Of a stretch of 32,871 nt of DNA, positions 1 through 12,059 are shown piece after piece. The DNA comes from Polytrichum commune (lineage: Eukaryota; Streptophyta; Polytrichopsida; Polytrichales; Polytrichaceae): the NCBI GenBank assembly GCA_950295325.1, contig CATNTY010000039.1, positions 1-32,871 on the forward strand, read 5' to 3'. The notes below the pieces were generated by a model. It was given only the letters and a program-made list of their open reading frames with translations, had not been told where the DNA came from and ran no database searches. Numbering within the stretch: the first letter of the stretch is position 1; the number at the start of each line of letters is the position of its first letter. The position numbers and the translations under genes were made by a program.

Positions 1-264
1 ATTATTTGAGTGCTTGGGAGGCCCTCCGGAGTGGGACCAAATTTCGCTTTGTAGGTGGTTCGGTTATTGGGCCTTTGCAATCCACTAGAGTCTACATGCT
101 ATCAATAACCAATAACAATAATGGTATTCAAAGAACCTACCCGACGGGTATCAACATTGTAGTACCGGTCAAATATTTTTCACTTGGTGGGTATCTTAAG
201 CTGAGAAACATCTTTGAATACCCAAGTTGTTATTTGGGTCCATACCATTTTAAAAGAGTACTTT

Positions 265-690
265 GTATGCATGTTTTTGGATGATATACAGACTCCAATG
301 GTCTCATAAACAAAAATACAATCAAATGCACATACCGTGTTGGTATCAAAATTTTGTAAAATCCTCATTATAGACACCCGAGTGGTATCAAGGAAAGACA
401 ATACCAATCCAACAGTGGTTTGAAATTCCTGCACTTTTGATTGGTGGGTTCATTCTAATACCATATTGATACTAGTGTAGTATGCAAGTCTTTTAGATGG
501 TATGCAAATTTCAGTGGTCTCAAAACAAAAATGCCATCAAATGCACATACCATAATTAGTATCAAAATTTTGTAATATCCTCATTGTAGATACCCAAGTG
601 GTATCGAGAAAAGACGATACCAATTCAATGTTGGTTTGAACCCCTTCTACTTTGATTGGTGAGTTAGAATCATCCAAATGGGATGATGAT
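265..690. repeat. Diverged tandem repeat, about 215 bp, two copies
   Basis: ATCAAATGCACATACC starts at 321 and 536. The shared run continues through GTATCAAAATTTTGTAA, GTGGTATC and TTGATTGGTG in both copies, with substitutions and small gaps. Confidence 0.75.
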
Positions 691-1117
691 CCACATTCAT
701 TGATCTAGTAACTAACACTCCATCTCAAAATGCAAGTGGCCAACGTTTGGTAATATCGAGTGAGTATTTTTACATAGTATCATTCTTTTAGCTCGTGAGA
801 GAGATGTTCTTCCCAATAAAAGCCTTCTAAGATTTAAGCATGAGTGGATTGCTTCTACATTGTCATGGTTAAAGGTTATCATTCCCCCACCAAGCCATTG
901 TGGGTTAAGGCATGGTAGTTATCTCGGGGGCAACTTTCACTACACATTGAGAATCATGTGGAATATGCCATGAGAACCATACCACATAAATGAACATGCC
1001 AAGGGGGGGGGGTGGTAATGTAACGTTATGTAAATGATATGTACGTGTTACTCAATGTTTAATATTGTTTTGATGCTAAGTCAACATTCATCAAGTTGCA
1101 TCAAGCATTTAGCTAAT
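690..1117. other. Intergenic, no gene seen
   Basis: Nothing recognisable except a G8 run at about 1003-1012. Confidence 0.6.
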
Positions 1118-1675
1118 CAATTATTCAACACACGGGTAGATCACTTAGTGCATTTTAAAAACGACGTGTGGCATAATATAGAGAAGATTAAAATCATTTG
1201 AAATAAAAATTATAAATAAATTTCAAATAATGAAGGGGCCATTTAATGTAGACAATCCCATTATAAGTAAGTTAGATGGACATAAAACGTGGGCCATTGT
1301 TTTTTTGTAAAATTAATATAGGGGCTGAAAATAAGGATCCTAGAAGGTATGTTTAATATGGTATGTAAATGGGTTTAGGACTCACGGGGATTCTTTGTTT
1401 CCATGCTTTCCCTCAACACTCGTCAATTGCGTTAGGAAGTAGATTAGCTTTTATTACTTAAAAGGGATATAGAGTACAAAAAATTGCAGTGATTTGGACA
1501 ATATAAGTAATGGAAGGGTGCAAACAAATGAGTCATTTTTGAAATTTAAGTAATTATAGGGAGGCTTTAATTCAGCCCTTGAAGGTAAATAGCCCCAAAA
1601 CAAAAAAAAAAACCCCGGCCGCACGTGGTGCACAAAAATGCCTTAGAGTGATCTACCCGTGATTCAACATATCTG
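1118..1675. mobile_element. Non-autonomous element with TIRs of about 55 bp
   Basis: The left arm (about 1118-1173) contains TTCAACACACGGGTAGATCA and CGACGTGTGGC. The right arm (about 1617-1675), reverse-complemented, contains TTGAATCACGGGTAGATCAC and CACCACGTGCGGC, in the same order and spacing. The internal 440 bp is AT-rich without coding. Long TIRs suggest a Mutator-like MITE, but no target duplication could be fixed, so the exact ends are uncertain. Confidence 0.6.
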
Positions 1676-1906
1676 ATTATCTTCATATTTCATCTTCTTA
1701 GATCATGCAATATGAAAACATAAAATTGATAATACAACATTTGCATCTCTCGTAACATCATTTGGTCCTTTGGGATGCTTACGTGAATGTCGTAATTTGA
1801 GTTGATATGCTAGGATCTCTACACGTGGATAAGTAAGGAGAGCCTTTGTTTAATGCCACATATACAAGACACATGTCATGTTGCCCCAAGGGGCAGACTC
1901 TTCATA

Positions 1907-2029
1907 CTCCCTCCATCCCAAAATGATTGTCCTAACACCCGGAGTTTTATATCCCAAAATGTTTGTCCGACAAACATATTGGGATATAAAACTCCGGGGG
2001 GTAGGACAATCATTTTGGGACGGAGGGAG
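1907..2029. mobile_element. Stowaway-type MITE (Tc1/mariner-derived)
   Basis: The 123-bp element begins CTCCCTCCATCCCAAAATGA and ends TCATTTTGGGACGGAGGGAG, flanked by TA at 1905-1906 and 2030-2031, the hallmark TIR and TSD of Stowaway elements. Inside, CGGAGTTTTATATCCCAAAA pairs with its inverted copy, so nearly the whole element folds into one hairpin. Confidence 0.93.
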
Positions 2030-2031
2030 TA

Positions 2032-4475
2032 CCATGTATGAACTAACGTGAGTGTAAGAAAAGGTATAAATTAATGTACATAGTATACATAAAGGAGAGG
2101 TATTACTTTTCTTTAATTTATACATCTAATAAGGCTATCAAGAATATTGAAGTGAAGGTAGATGTACAAAAGGGGGCCCTACGGTTTAGAGAAAAAATCG
2201 GCAATAAGCATGTTATTTTAACCCGGTTTGTGTCATCCATTGTTGTCATGTGGTAATGGTCATCAACAACTACCTTGTCCATCGTTGTTAGGGTTTGCAT
2301 TTGAGTTCCAGGTTTTTATAAACTTCATTTTTGTTCTACAAATTATGGCTAAGTTATTTGTACTCTTGTCTTTGTTTGCTTGATGCAGTCGTTGAGTTAC
2401 ATGCTATGAATGCAAAAATGTTAAAAAAAAACTTTCCCATTGGAAAGCAAGAGTGGATGTTACAAGTCACAAAGGCCTATTTAATTCATGATTTATATTT
2501 TTGTATTTAGTGAGAGCATTTATCACATCATAACCAAAAAGATTAGTATAAATATATGAGTCCATTTTCTAGCATCCCTTTAGTATGTACACATTTGTTT
2601 CTCTTTATAATCTTCTTGTATATAGGGGGTTTAATCTCATAGTAACCCACGCACATCATCTAGGTTTCCAATCAAGAGCCCACCCTTGGGTATGTTGCCT
2701 AGCCTGGACCTAGCCATTGTATTGATTTAGAAACTTAACTTCCCACACATGCTTAATAATGTTGTGCTATGTTTGGCAATGATCCCATTACTCTACATTG
2801 GCATCATTTATATTAAAAATATATATAAAATCCTTGCAGATATACTCATGAACTTTCATTGGGGGGTCCACTCTTGATTAGAAATTTTAAATGACGTGTG
2901 TGGGTGAATATGAAATAAAACCCCATATACATGAGAAAATAAGGATATATTTACTAATACTATGCTATAAAACTATCATGTATGTATAATGAGGGTTTTA
3001 ATCTATTGTGATAAATGCCTTCATTATATACACTAAACATAAATCATGAAAAACATAGGTCATTCTTATTAGCCAGTTTAATTCTCAAAATAATGGTAAA
3101 TTGTTGTGACTATTAGCACCATATGGATAATTTTAAATTGTCGAATGATTGATTTAATGGTAACCTATACTACTTATATGTAAAAACATCCCGATTCCCC
3201 AAAGACATTAAATTATATGATAATCTATAAGCCCCATTCATTGGGTTGGACCTCCTTTGAAGACATTAGATAATGAAACCTTGGTCTAAAAGTTGTTGGG
3301 GTGACAATTTTAGAAGTGATTTCATCCATCCCTTGGTTCTTTACTAAACATCAACAAATATATGTCCATTCTCCATATTTGAAATGCAAGGTATATGATT
3401 TTCCCATATCGAGCTCCTTATTTTTATGGTATTTTTTATGCACTTGTTAGGTATTTTATGATGTAATGTCTAATTCTAAATTACATAAAACAATGTTTCA
3501 CACACCTAAAGCACCCTATACTATACATAATTAATTAAAAACTTCTACCCACTAACAATATAATAGACTCTATACGTAGTACCTACACATTAGGTGATGG
3601 CTTGCCTCCAGGGACGGGGTCCCACCATCTAGCTACTAGCAAGCAATGGCACTGCATGCGAAGCTAAATGCCACTCTCCTAAACACAACACCTTTGACAC
3701 CCTTAAAACATGAAATATTTTTTCTACTTTTTTCACTTGCTAGACCAATAGGTCAGCATTAGGCTCTATCTTACGGAGGCTACCACGCTCCACCACTTTA
3801 AGGGATTAGCCAATTTGACATCACCACAATGCACTTTGAGTCCCATGAGCATTTCGGCTTCTTGGAGTTTAAAATCAATCTCATTTTATTTTAATGAAGC
3901 AAGAAAAAAACTACTACTACCTAGTATTATTACTAGATGAAGTTGACAATGGAAAACCTTAAGAGCATTGTTCTCCCTCTTTCTTAAGACACATTTGGTC
4001 GTGCAAGAAAGTGTCATATTATCCAAACATTGTATTCTTGGTAATATGAAGATTTGGCCTCAAATGTCGTACTATCAAGGTTTAAAAAGTAAATGACTTA
4101 TTCAATGCAAAATGCCATTTTGTGAATACATAATAAAGATACCTAAGTATTGAAGAACATTTGTATTTGTATGTTCACAATGTTCCCCCATGCTCACAAC
4201 ATAGCCAAGGGTCCCCCTGCATGTTCCAAAGTATTAATCACATATGAACCTTGAAATACATGTGGGTCCCACTACTTATGCACATTAATTACCTCTTTAA
4301 TATGACAATTCAAGCCTACAAAATGTTGCATCACGTACATCGTAATCGGTAGTATATATGGGGGTAAATCAACACTTGAAAGTTAGGTTGACGGGAAATG
4401 TGTTGTATAGTCAAGGTGTCATATAAATTGAGTGTTGTAATGGCTCAAGATTCGTAGCATCTCTGTGAACTCGTC
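2032..4475. other. Intergenic, no gene seen
   Basis: AT-rich DNA with scattered stops in all frames and no motif I recognise. No repeat boundary was found by eye. Confidence 0.6.
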
Positions 4476-4680
4476 CATCATGGATGAAGGGGCTCTAGTA
4501 AAAGCAATTGCCCTATATAATGTGAGGACCAATTCATTCCAACTACACTCCATTGCACTAATCTAGGGTCTTTGATGTTGTTTCCAGTGTCAAACTATCC
4601 AAAAATAGTCCTTTACAAGCTATAATATAATTCACTACATTTTCACCAATGCAATGGATGAGTTTATGTAGATACCACAA
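4476..4680 (+). repeat. Dispersed coding-like repeat, copy A
   Basis: Shares CCATCATGGATGAAGGGGCT and CTAG, then AATTCATTCCAA, GGGTCTTTGATG and TTCACTAC...TTTCACC, with a copy on the other strand at 7225-7423. The frame begins MDEGAL in both, and SFQ and a stop-broken tail follow, so both may derive from one old transposon gene. The family is unknown. Confidence 0.55.
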
Positions 4681-4849
4681 ATCCTTACTCAATCGTGTCG
4701 TAATATGGAGGTTGATTTAGAACATGGTGAGGAAGTGCACCGGTTGGTCAAGAAGTTCGGCCCAATACAAGGTTATGGACAAGATGGATTTAAAAATTAA
4801 AATATTTATTATTAATTTAAAAATTAAAAATTTATACATACTTTAAGTT

Positions 4850-4923
4850 GGAGTTCTCCATAGGCCAAGTTTCTTGTTTGCGGGTTTGAGGTTGCCCAAG
4901 AAACTTGACCTCGAGAGAATTCC
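4850..4923. repeat. Foldback, 27-bp arms and 20-nt loop
   Basis: GGAGTTCTCC...GGCCAAGTTTCTTG (4850-4876) and CAAGAAACTTGACC...GAATTCC (4897-4923) are inverted with a few mismatches. It could be a small MITE remnant or a hairpin-forming locus. Confidence 0.7.
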
Positions 4924-5204
4924 CTTTAGCAAAAAAAAATGTTGCCATGTTGGCAAATATGCCATTTTTTCATCCATGCTTGAAATTCTCCACTAGAGAA
5001 GTCTTGGCTATAGTGTAAACCCCAACTGGTGAAGAACGTGGCCGGTTCACACATATTCCCAAGTCCTAATCCCCAAGTCACTTGAGGTCAATCCAATAAT
5101 CTCAACCGTTAAGATCATGAAAGTTGGGACTTACCACTTCACAGAGCTCCCAAGTCCCAAGTATGAGATGGATGCACACATGACAACACTTTTTAGAGAT
5201 GAGG

Positions 5205-5504
5205 CTTGGGACTTGTGTTGAGAGCTATGATCGGGGGGAACCGACAGTTAATTACAAATGAACCAGTTAAGTTTGAGAAGCAACTGGTTGAAGTTCAAGA
5301 TTGCAGGAAAATTACCGATCATTTTTTAGGAATGTATAGAATATACCCCAACTTAATCAAGGAAAACCGGAAGATGTCAACATGTAACCGGTTGGACTTG
5401 CAAACACTAGAATCTCAACTGATTATGCCCAAACATCTCTCCGATCACTGGTTGAGAGTTGGGTTGAGCAAAAAGCTCGACCCAACTCTCAACACAAGTC
5501 CCAC
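5205..5504. mobile_element. Possible MITE with 18-bp TIRs and an internal 19-bp hairpin
   Basis: TGGGACTTGTGTTGAGAG (5207-5224) is repeated inverted and perfect at 5487-5504. The right end also folds on itself: GTTGAGAGTTGGGTTGAGC (5451-5469) pairs with 5475-5493 with one mismatch across an AAAAA loop. A further CAAGTCCCAAG at 5151-5161 is inverse to 5205-5215. No target duplication is evident. The 104-codon open frame inside has no recognisable domain. Confidence 0.55.
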
Positions 5505-5834
5505 GATTATATTAGCATAAAATAATCAAGACCCAACTTTAATCATAATTAACCATATTTTGAATGCATGGTTCAGGGTTTAGTGCATGTATCAACTCTC
5601 AAGTGTAAAGTTTGAAACGCAGCCTATAAAATGAATTATGAGCCTATCAATGAGCAGTTGTAGGTACCTATGTAGTACAGAACCAAAGTCAACTTTATAG
5701 GTGTCCCTTTATTACTGTCAATGTTAAGGTTGGCTCTTTGGCCAATAAGAGAGTGCCATGTGGGAAAATTTCTTTCGCAAAGGGGCCCATGATCAGTCCT
5801 CATGGCTGATGATTGATGCCCATGTTTTGACCTC

Positions 5835-5855
5835 GGGGGGGGGGGGGGGGGGGGG
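5835..5855 (+). repeat. Poly-G tract, 21 nt
   Basis: An uninterrupted run of 21 G in otherwise AT-rich DNA. It can form a G-quadruplex on the plus strand, and its length is likely to vary between alleles or reads. Confidence 0.9.
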
Positions 5856-5993
5856 CACATGTTCTCAAAGGCACTTATGTATAATACATAACTTAATGCA
5901 TGAACTTCGAACATGGCATTCCTTGTGCACGCTAAAGTGCTTTAAGAAGTCGCGGCAACCCTAAAGCTTCGGTGGCATCGTTTCATGTTCTCT

Positions 5994-6300
5994 GGCAACT
6001 TTTACGTTAAGGGGAAACTTGTGCTGTATTAGCAAATCTATGATAAAGCATCAGCAACAATCGGATCGACAATCGGACTTGTTTTGATTTAGTTATGAGG
6101 TTTGAAAGTGCATGTGCGTTGATGTCTTCAATGAATGTGTATCTAGGGCAACTTTTACGTTAAGGGGAAACTTGTGCTGTATTAGCAAATCTATGATGAA
6201 GCATCGGCAACAATCGGATCGACAATCGGACTTGTTTTGATTTAGTTATGAGGTTTGAAAGTGCATGTGTGTTGATGTCTTCAATGAATGTGTATCTAGG
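5994..6300. repeat. Tandem duplication, 153-bp unit, two copies
   Basis: GGCAACTTTTACGTTAAGGG begins at 5994 and again at 6147. The two units differ at only about three positions (for example GATAAAGCATCAG against GATGAAGCATCGG), so the duplication is recent. No coding was recognised. Confidence 0.93.
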
Positions 6301-6406
6301 TTCACTTGGTTGTGTTGACTGTGGTGTCTAGAATGGTTGGTGTATGTATTTTGGACACATGTCGTCGTGTTAGGTTTTGTTCTTAGAAATGATTGAACCA
6401 TACACA

Positions 6407-6669
6407 CACTAGTAAAAAACTATGCCCCAGAAATTGCAACTGAAACCGGTTGCGGCTCTTTTGACCAGCCTGATTTGCAATAACTAAACGACTACATATT
6501 TTTTCAAGACCTTTCCAACTGTATTTAAAACACCCCCAAATTCTTGAAATTTCAGTCGCTAAACCCAAAAAATAAATATGCAGTCATTTAGCGACTGCAT
6601 ATCGGGCTGGTGAAAAGAACCACAACCGATTTTGGCTTCGGTTCTTTTTGGCATAATTTTCTACTAGTG
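6407..6669. mobile_element. CACTA-type MITE, 263 bp, foldback
   Basis: Ends are CACTAGTAAAAAACTATGCC and GGCATAATTTTCTACTAGTG, inverted with two mismatches. The 3-bp duplication ACA flanks both sides (6404-6406 and 6670-6672), as expected for CACTA (En/Spm). Arms continue inward for about 95 bp: CGGTTGCGGCTCTTTTGACC pairs with the inverse of GGTGAAAAGAACCACAACCG. A nested CAGTCGCTAAA / TTTAGCGACTG palindrome sits near the right arm. No coding capacity. Confidence 0.9.
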
Positions 6670-6672
6670 ACA

Positions 6673-8885
6673 ACTCGAATATAGGTCATTGATGAGGATG
6701 AACTAAATGAATAAGATCTGCGTACGTCAAGGTAAGCATGCTTTAAAGCGACACCTCCGTACACTTTGCACAATTTGGGGGACTTACCAAGATCACAAAC
6801 GCATCGAAAATAAAATTAGGGTAAATCTGCAAAGGTGTGATGACATACCATATTTATTATAATTGGTTTTGGAAATCTGAGAGTTCATATGCAATCTATG
6901 GAAACTAGCAAAAGGTAGTTATCAATATGGACTTTTGACTAACTGATAGGATTATCATGTGAGATGGACCACAAAAACAACCTTGAAGCACGTGAGAGTC
7001 TTGTATTGAATGAGCTTTTATTAACCTTTTTGTTGAACTCACTTTACAAGGCCTCATTAAGCGAGTAGATGAATCATCAAAGATAGTCATTGTAGTTGGC
7101 CAACTTGGTGCTATAGTGTACTTAATGTCTCATATGATTAATGGGTTTTAAACTTTGGCTTACTTCATGTATTGTCGCACTCACATGTTGATAGTTTAAG
7201 GATGAAAGATAGGTGCCGCTTTCATGTTGGTGCTACTTTTATGCACACACAACGTCTAGACTCATTCAATTGACAAGGTGGAAAGGTAGTGAAATATTCT
7301 TTATTAAGCCTATTTAACAACAAAAGTAGTATCAAAGACCCCAAATTAATCCACCATTGGAATGAATCAACCCTCAGCCTAGAAGGGGCATATTTGTTTT
7401 CTAGAGCCCCTTCATCCATGATGGTTGAATTTACCCTAGCATCATGAACATGGTATTTGCGAAAATGTCACATGGCACACAAAAACGTCACAAATTTTTT
7501 TTCTTCTTCAAAGCAAGGAAGGCCGGCTAGAATTGGTATTTGAAGGCAACTTTTGCCAACTACATCTGGATGTATTTACAAAATGCTAGTAGTTTGTGCA
7601 AGTGATAATGAGGGAAGAAGTCATTTCATATCACGAATGTTATATATTTCATTATTACTTCAAACACTCTTGATAGCAATCAAAAACATAACAATCATAA
7701 TAATAAAAGACTTCTTCTTACGTTGTGAACTTGTACCATAGGTGGCATTACAAAAATTAGTTTCCAAATACAATTTTTTTTCCCAAAGTTGAAGTGCACT
7801 CTACAAGACAAGAAATTGAGTTGGACTTGAAAACAAAACGTCACATGTGAATGTGTTGTTTGCACAAATACTATGTTCATGGATTCCAGACCTTTCAACA
7901 CAAGCTTGCAATCTACACGAGTGTACATGTATCTACATGAAATTATGGGGCCTGCCAATCATGTATTGATGATGGTAAGATTGCTAAGGGCTTTCACATT
8001 GATCGGTGCACCTTAAAGCTTAACTTCATGGAGTGTATCGTGGTTTCATGAGATCATCTAAAAAGCAAGTTGTTAATGATTTTAAGATCACATCAATACG
8101 GGAGCAATATTTAGTAGTTTTCATAAATTGTCCATAATCGATTTAGAATCATCAAAATTCGAGAAATTATGATAAATATATGTACTAAAATAATAATCCA
8201 AACTTTCAAGATTATACCAATAATAGATATACACTTTGAGGTAAGAAAAAAAGCCCACAAAAAACTGAATATGAAATTTATACACATTGTACAACTGTGA
8301 ACAAAGGGGAAAAAAACATTATTTTTGACTTAAAAATTTCTTGTCAACAACCATCTTTTCATAATGGATTGGGATCATCGCCATTGCCAAGAAAATTTAA
8401 TGAGTAACACAATGATACCTATTATGACCTTCCTAAGACCTTCTTTTTGGACAAAGTTGCCTTCAAGAGTCATTCATAAGCCAAGATCTAGTCTCATGAG
8501 GTCAAGGTTGAATGATTAGAGGGTCCTACTCAAATTTAAGATGTAGTATAAAATATAATTGGAGAAGAAGATATAACAAAGAAAAACTGAAGGATTCCAA
8601 CCACTTTTAACAAAGTTATCCTAAAGTCTTGGGGCCGGGAGGCTAGAGTTTCATCTCAGAGTCTAGTCTTGAGTTTGTGCTACTTAATTAAAAGTTTAGG
8701 GTTTTGGCTCCCGGCACACATGGGCATGTCCTTACCTAGCGGGGCCCATGCATTGACCACTTAGTCAACATAGCATGCTCACATTTTGAGCTCACGTTCC
8801 CGATTCACATTCCTAATTCACGTTCTTGACATACTTGGCGAACCATTCCATTTTGGATCAAATTTTTTTCGTTTCTCATTGTTGA
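6673..8885. other. Intergenic, mostly featureless
   Basis: Apart from the dispersed repeat at 7225-7423 there is no supported gene. A weak inverted pair (GGGGCCGGGAGGC near 8631 and GGCTCCCGGC near 8706) lies upstream of the Harbinger remnant and could mark an old element edge. Confidence 0.5.
7225..7423 (-). repeat. Dispersed coding-like repeat, copy B (inverted)
   Basis: Minus-strand counterpart of 4476-4680. The first 24 bp are identical, then the copies diverge with indels while keeping the same order of blocks. This copy keeps an open frame of about 65 codons (MDEGALENKYAPSRLRVDSF onward). Confidence 0.55.
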
Positions 8886-9089
8886 ATGTGGTTTTTTAAC
8901 CTTGGTTTAGGGTTTAAAGACTTTGTAAAATACAAACCATCACAAAGCATGCCACTTGTCTCATCTTTAAGCATGAATTATGTACCCTTTGTAGACTCCA
9001 ACTTGGGAACGGACACGGATGATGAAATCTTGCAAGAGCTAGAGGAAGTCACTTTTGATAGTCTACACCATGATGACAACTTTTTCTAG
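8886..9089 (+). pseudogene. Possible N-terminal remnant of the Harbinger transposase
   Basis: A 67-codon open frame with an acidic end (TDTDDEILQELEEVTFDS, then HHDDNFF) lies 250 bp upstream of the transposase pseudogene on the same strand. Some plant Harbinger transposases begin with such acidic stretches. There is no conserved domain, so the assignment rests on position. Confidence 0.25.
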
Positions 9090-9337
9090 CACTCACAACA
9101 TGTATAATGCTAAAAAATTGAAGAAGGAGGCCAAACAATTGTCAACCACAACGAGGGGGTTACAAACATCCTTAGTTGTATGCTTGAGGTGCCTCTAAGG
9201 TTTTGACTAATTATGAGGTTCATGATATCGATGAGTGTGCTTCCTATGTATGTCTTACCAATTGCGACAATGCACGTAGCACAAGAATTGAAAGGATTAT
9301 GAGTCATATGCCTATGCAGTTGATGGTTGCATGATGA

Positions 9338-10140
9338 TTGCTCAATTTCATAATGTGTTTGAAGCATGATAATGTCATTAGTTATGATTCAAAATCTTTT
9401 CAATGGAGCATCGCACACTCCATTGTGTGCGATGAAGTGATTTTCATTGCTTCATGCATCAATAATGCTCTTGCTCACGAGATATCTTGGCTCAAAGAGG
9501 TTGAGCAGAGATGCTTGTCAAGATTGAATCCGCACTTTCCTGGTTGCATCGGAATCATTAATTGTACTCTTGTCAAAGTCTGAAAGCCTTGGAATAATCC
9601 AAACCGTGCCAAAAATATATTAATGGCCATAAGAAGATGTGTTGTATGAACAATATGCTTGTCGTGTCACATGAAGGTTTCTTCAGTCACTTGGACTTGG
9701 GATTTCAGGTTCTTTTTATGATGTTATAATTCTCCATCACTCCAACTTCTATAAACGTCGGCATACACACTTCATTCATGATGACGGATACTTTGAATAC
9801 TTGCTTGGAGATCCCACCTACATTGGTGAGAATATGTTTATTATGCAGAGACTTGGCAATATAGAGAGGCCCCCATATATGAATGATGGAGTATTCACGG
9901 TGTACAACAAAATGCAGGATGGCTACCAAGTGAGAGTGGAATGGTACATTGGTGGGTGAAGCGTAAAATTTGATGGCTCATGAAATGGTTTGATGCCACC
10001 AAACCGAAGTAGAACCATTTGTTTAGAGTCGCAACCATCTTGACGAACTTCATGCACTAGTGTAGATTGGATTTCTTCTACAATTTTATAGGTGACCACC
10101 TTGAGCTTGTAGACGATTGTAGTTGGGAAGGAGACTATTG
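9338..10140 (+). pseudogene. Decayed PIF/Harbinger (HARBI1-like) transposase
   Basis: PIF/Harbinger transposases cut and paste DNA with a DDE nuclease. Reading across frames gives FIASCINNALAHEISWL and FPGCIGIINCTLVKV (about 9448-9583), then PWNNPN, NGHKKMCCMNN, HEGFFSHLDLGFQ, YFEYLLGDPTYIGENMF (about 9787-9843), YNKMQDGYQVRVEW and, in another frame, MKWFDATKPK and LFRVATILTNFMH. These are the family's IDGT, GDPGYLG and VEW motifs in order. Stops and frameshifts are scattered through it (for example after LVKV, and TGA and TAG codons near 9957-10060). The first catalytic Asp is Asn (INCT), so it is inactive. No TIR or TSD pair was found. Confidence 0.85.
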
Positions 10141-12054
10141 AATATGTCTAGATCTAGTGCTTCCAATTACATATAACCATTTGTGAGTGCTTGTTATTGG
10201 AAGCAATTGTTTTTAAATGCCTGTTATTGAAATGCAAATGCCTACAAGCTGCTAATAAATGGATTGCAGTGCACTGAAGTTTCAAGTTCAATGAACTCAC
10301 TTTTTGCATGTCCTTGATTGATTTCCTAGTCCACATTGCATTGAATGTACATGTTCGCTCATGAAGACAAATCACAAAATCAATATTACCATGTTCCATA
10401 ACCTAGATTCAAAGGCCATCATTGACCTCACATTCACATAAGTGAGGACAAACTAACATATCTAGATATCCATGTTGCACAATCTACATTCAAAAGCCAT
10501 CATTGAATTCACATTCACACATGAGGACAAACAACACAATAAGAATGAATATTGGTCGAAATTTAGTTTTTATGAAATCCAAAGGATCCTCATAATGTTA
10601 TCTCACATCCACAAGCAATAGCAAACGTCTTCAAGTAGTTTCTAACAAATCCGCCACAAGCTTGCAATTTCTATCCTAATGATCCAATAGAAATAGTAAT
10701 ATGTTAACAACTCTTTCACGGCCTTGTCCACAACACTCTTTGTGCGCTCAATGTACGAATTCCAATCAATTGATGGCACCTTGTAAATACCATGCACTTC
10801 CTCGAATGTGGGCATAATTGCTATTGCATCTTTAGGTGAGTCCATTTCTCCAACACCTTGCAATCGAAAGTTATGTTTGCTTTATATATGTTGGACATGC
10901 CTTATCAGCAAGTAATATGGAGCTACATCCAAAAGATTACAAGTGCTAAGGTAAAGATGTCCATAATCAATCACTTAATAAGTTATCCACCAGATCTAGA
11001 GAAGTATAAGCCAATGCAAATTTTCCTGTATAAGAAGATAGAAATTAGGAGGACTACAATTTTTCCAGTAATTTTATTCTTTAAATTGAAATTATTGTGA
11101 ATTTTTGAAGCCAAAAGTTGGCCTCAACACATAACCAATGTCTAGAGTATGCCATAACCACTCGTTTTGACAAATTCTTCCTCAATTAAATCTAGGGACA
11201 TGTGTCATGGCACTCTTCATTCCATGGTGATAGCATAACTGTAAATGAGGATTTAGAAACCAAAAGATGTTGGTGGACAAGTTGGCAAGAAGAGTCTACT
11301 ATACTTACATTTGTATGAACCTAATTTTGCTCATTTAATTTGCCATCACTAGCCTGGAAGGGCTCCATGAACCACCATCCCATTTCCTTAATTTTGTGCA
11401 ACTCCCTACCCCTCTCGAGCACTACTATGCACCTGCAAAATTGCGACAACTCCTTCCATTTCCCCCACATTCTCAGTTGAAGATGTTGCTTGCAATGTGG
11501 ATGCCCAAGGTCAAACAAGTTGTGGACATAATGATGGTGAGAAGTGGGTTGTAGAAACATGTAAGGATTTAGTGTTGGTTGTGGTGTCGATGGCGAAGTT
11601 GAGTGTATTGTAAAGAAGTGGTGTAGGGCATGAATGGCATGGCTATTTTTTGTAGTGGTTGCACTGCAAAGGCTACTTCGAGCATGGAGCAAACCCACAA
11701 ATCTATTGGACATTTGGAGTTTGGAGGAAGATGCGGATCTTTGTCTTTCTTGCTAGAAGGGTGTGCATTGCTATCAATCATAATAAAATAAATCTATTGT
11801 CATCGGTGTGTGAGCTTTTCTCTTTAACCCTGGAAATTCATGCAATCCTTTTTCTTCTTTGTAGCACCCGCAACCATTTGGAATTTTGGAGCTGAGCCTA
11901 AAAGAGTTTTAAGTTCTATACACTCTTTTTGAGTTGCTTTCAGTTTGTAAGCATGTGTTAAACACTTTTGTAGAAGCAAAAATAAATACCTTCTTGGGGT
12001 GACCTACAAATACATGCTTTCTAATTTTATTTTATTTTGGTGTTTTCTAAAAAT
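10141..12054. other. Intergenic, short unassigned open frames
   Basis: Minus-strand frames at 10642-10863 (SPKDAIAIMPTFEEVHGIYK onward) and 11321-11781 look partly protein-like. They may be remains of the accessory ORF that accompanies Harbinger transposases, but no domain can be named. Confidence 0.4.
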
Positions 12055-12059
12055 TTGAC

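Noticed and set aside
5206-5520. A 104-codon plus-strand open frame
   Set aside because: It spans the TIRs and hairpin of a foldback element, and its end is made by the palindrome. No domain is visible.
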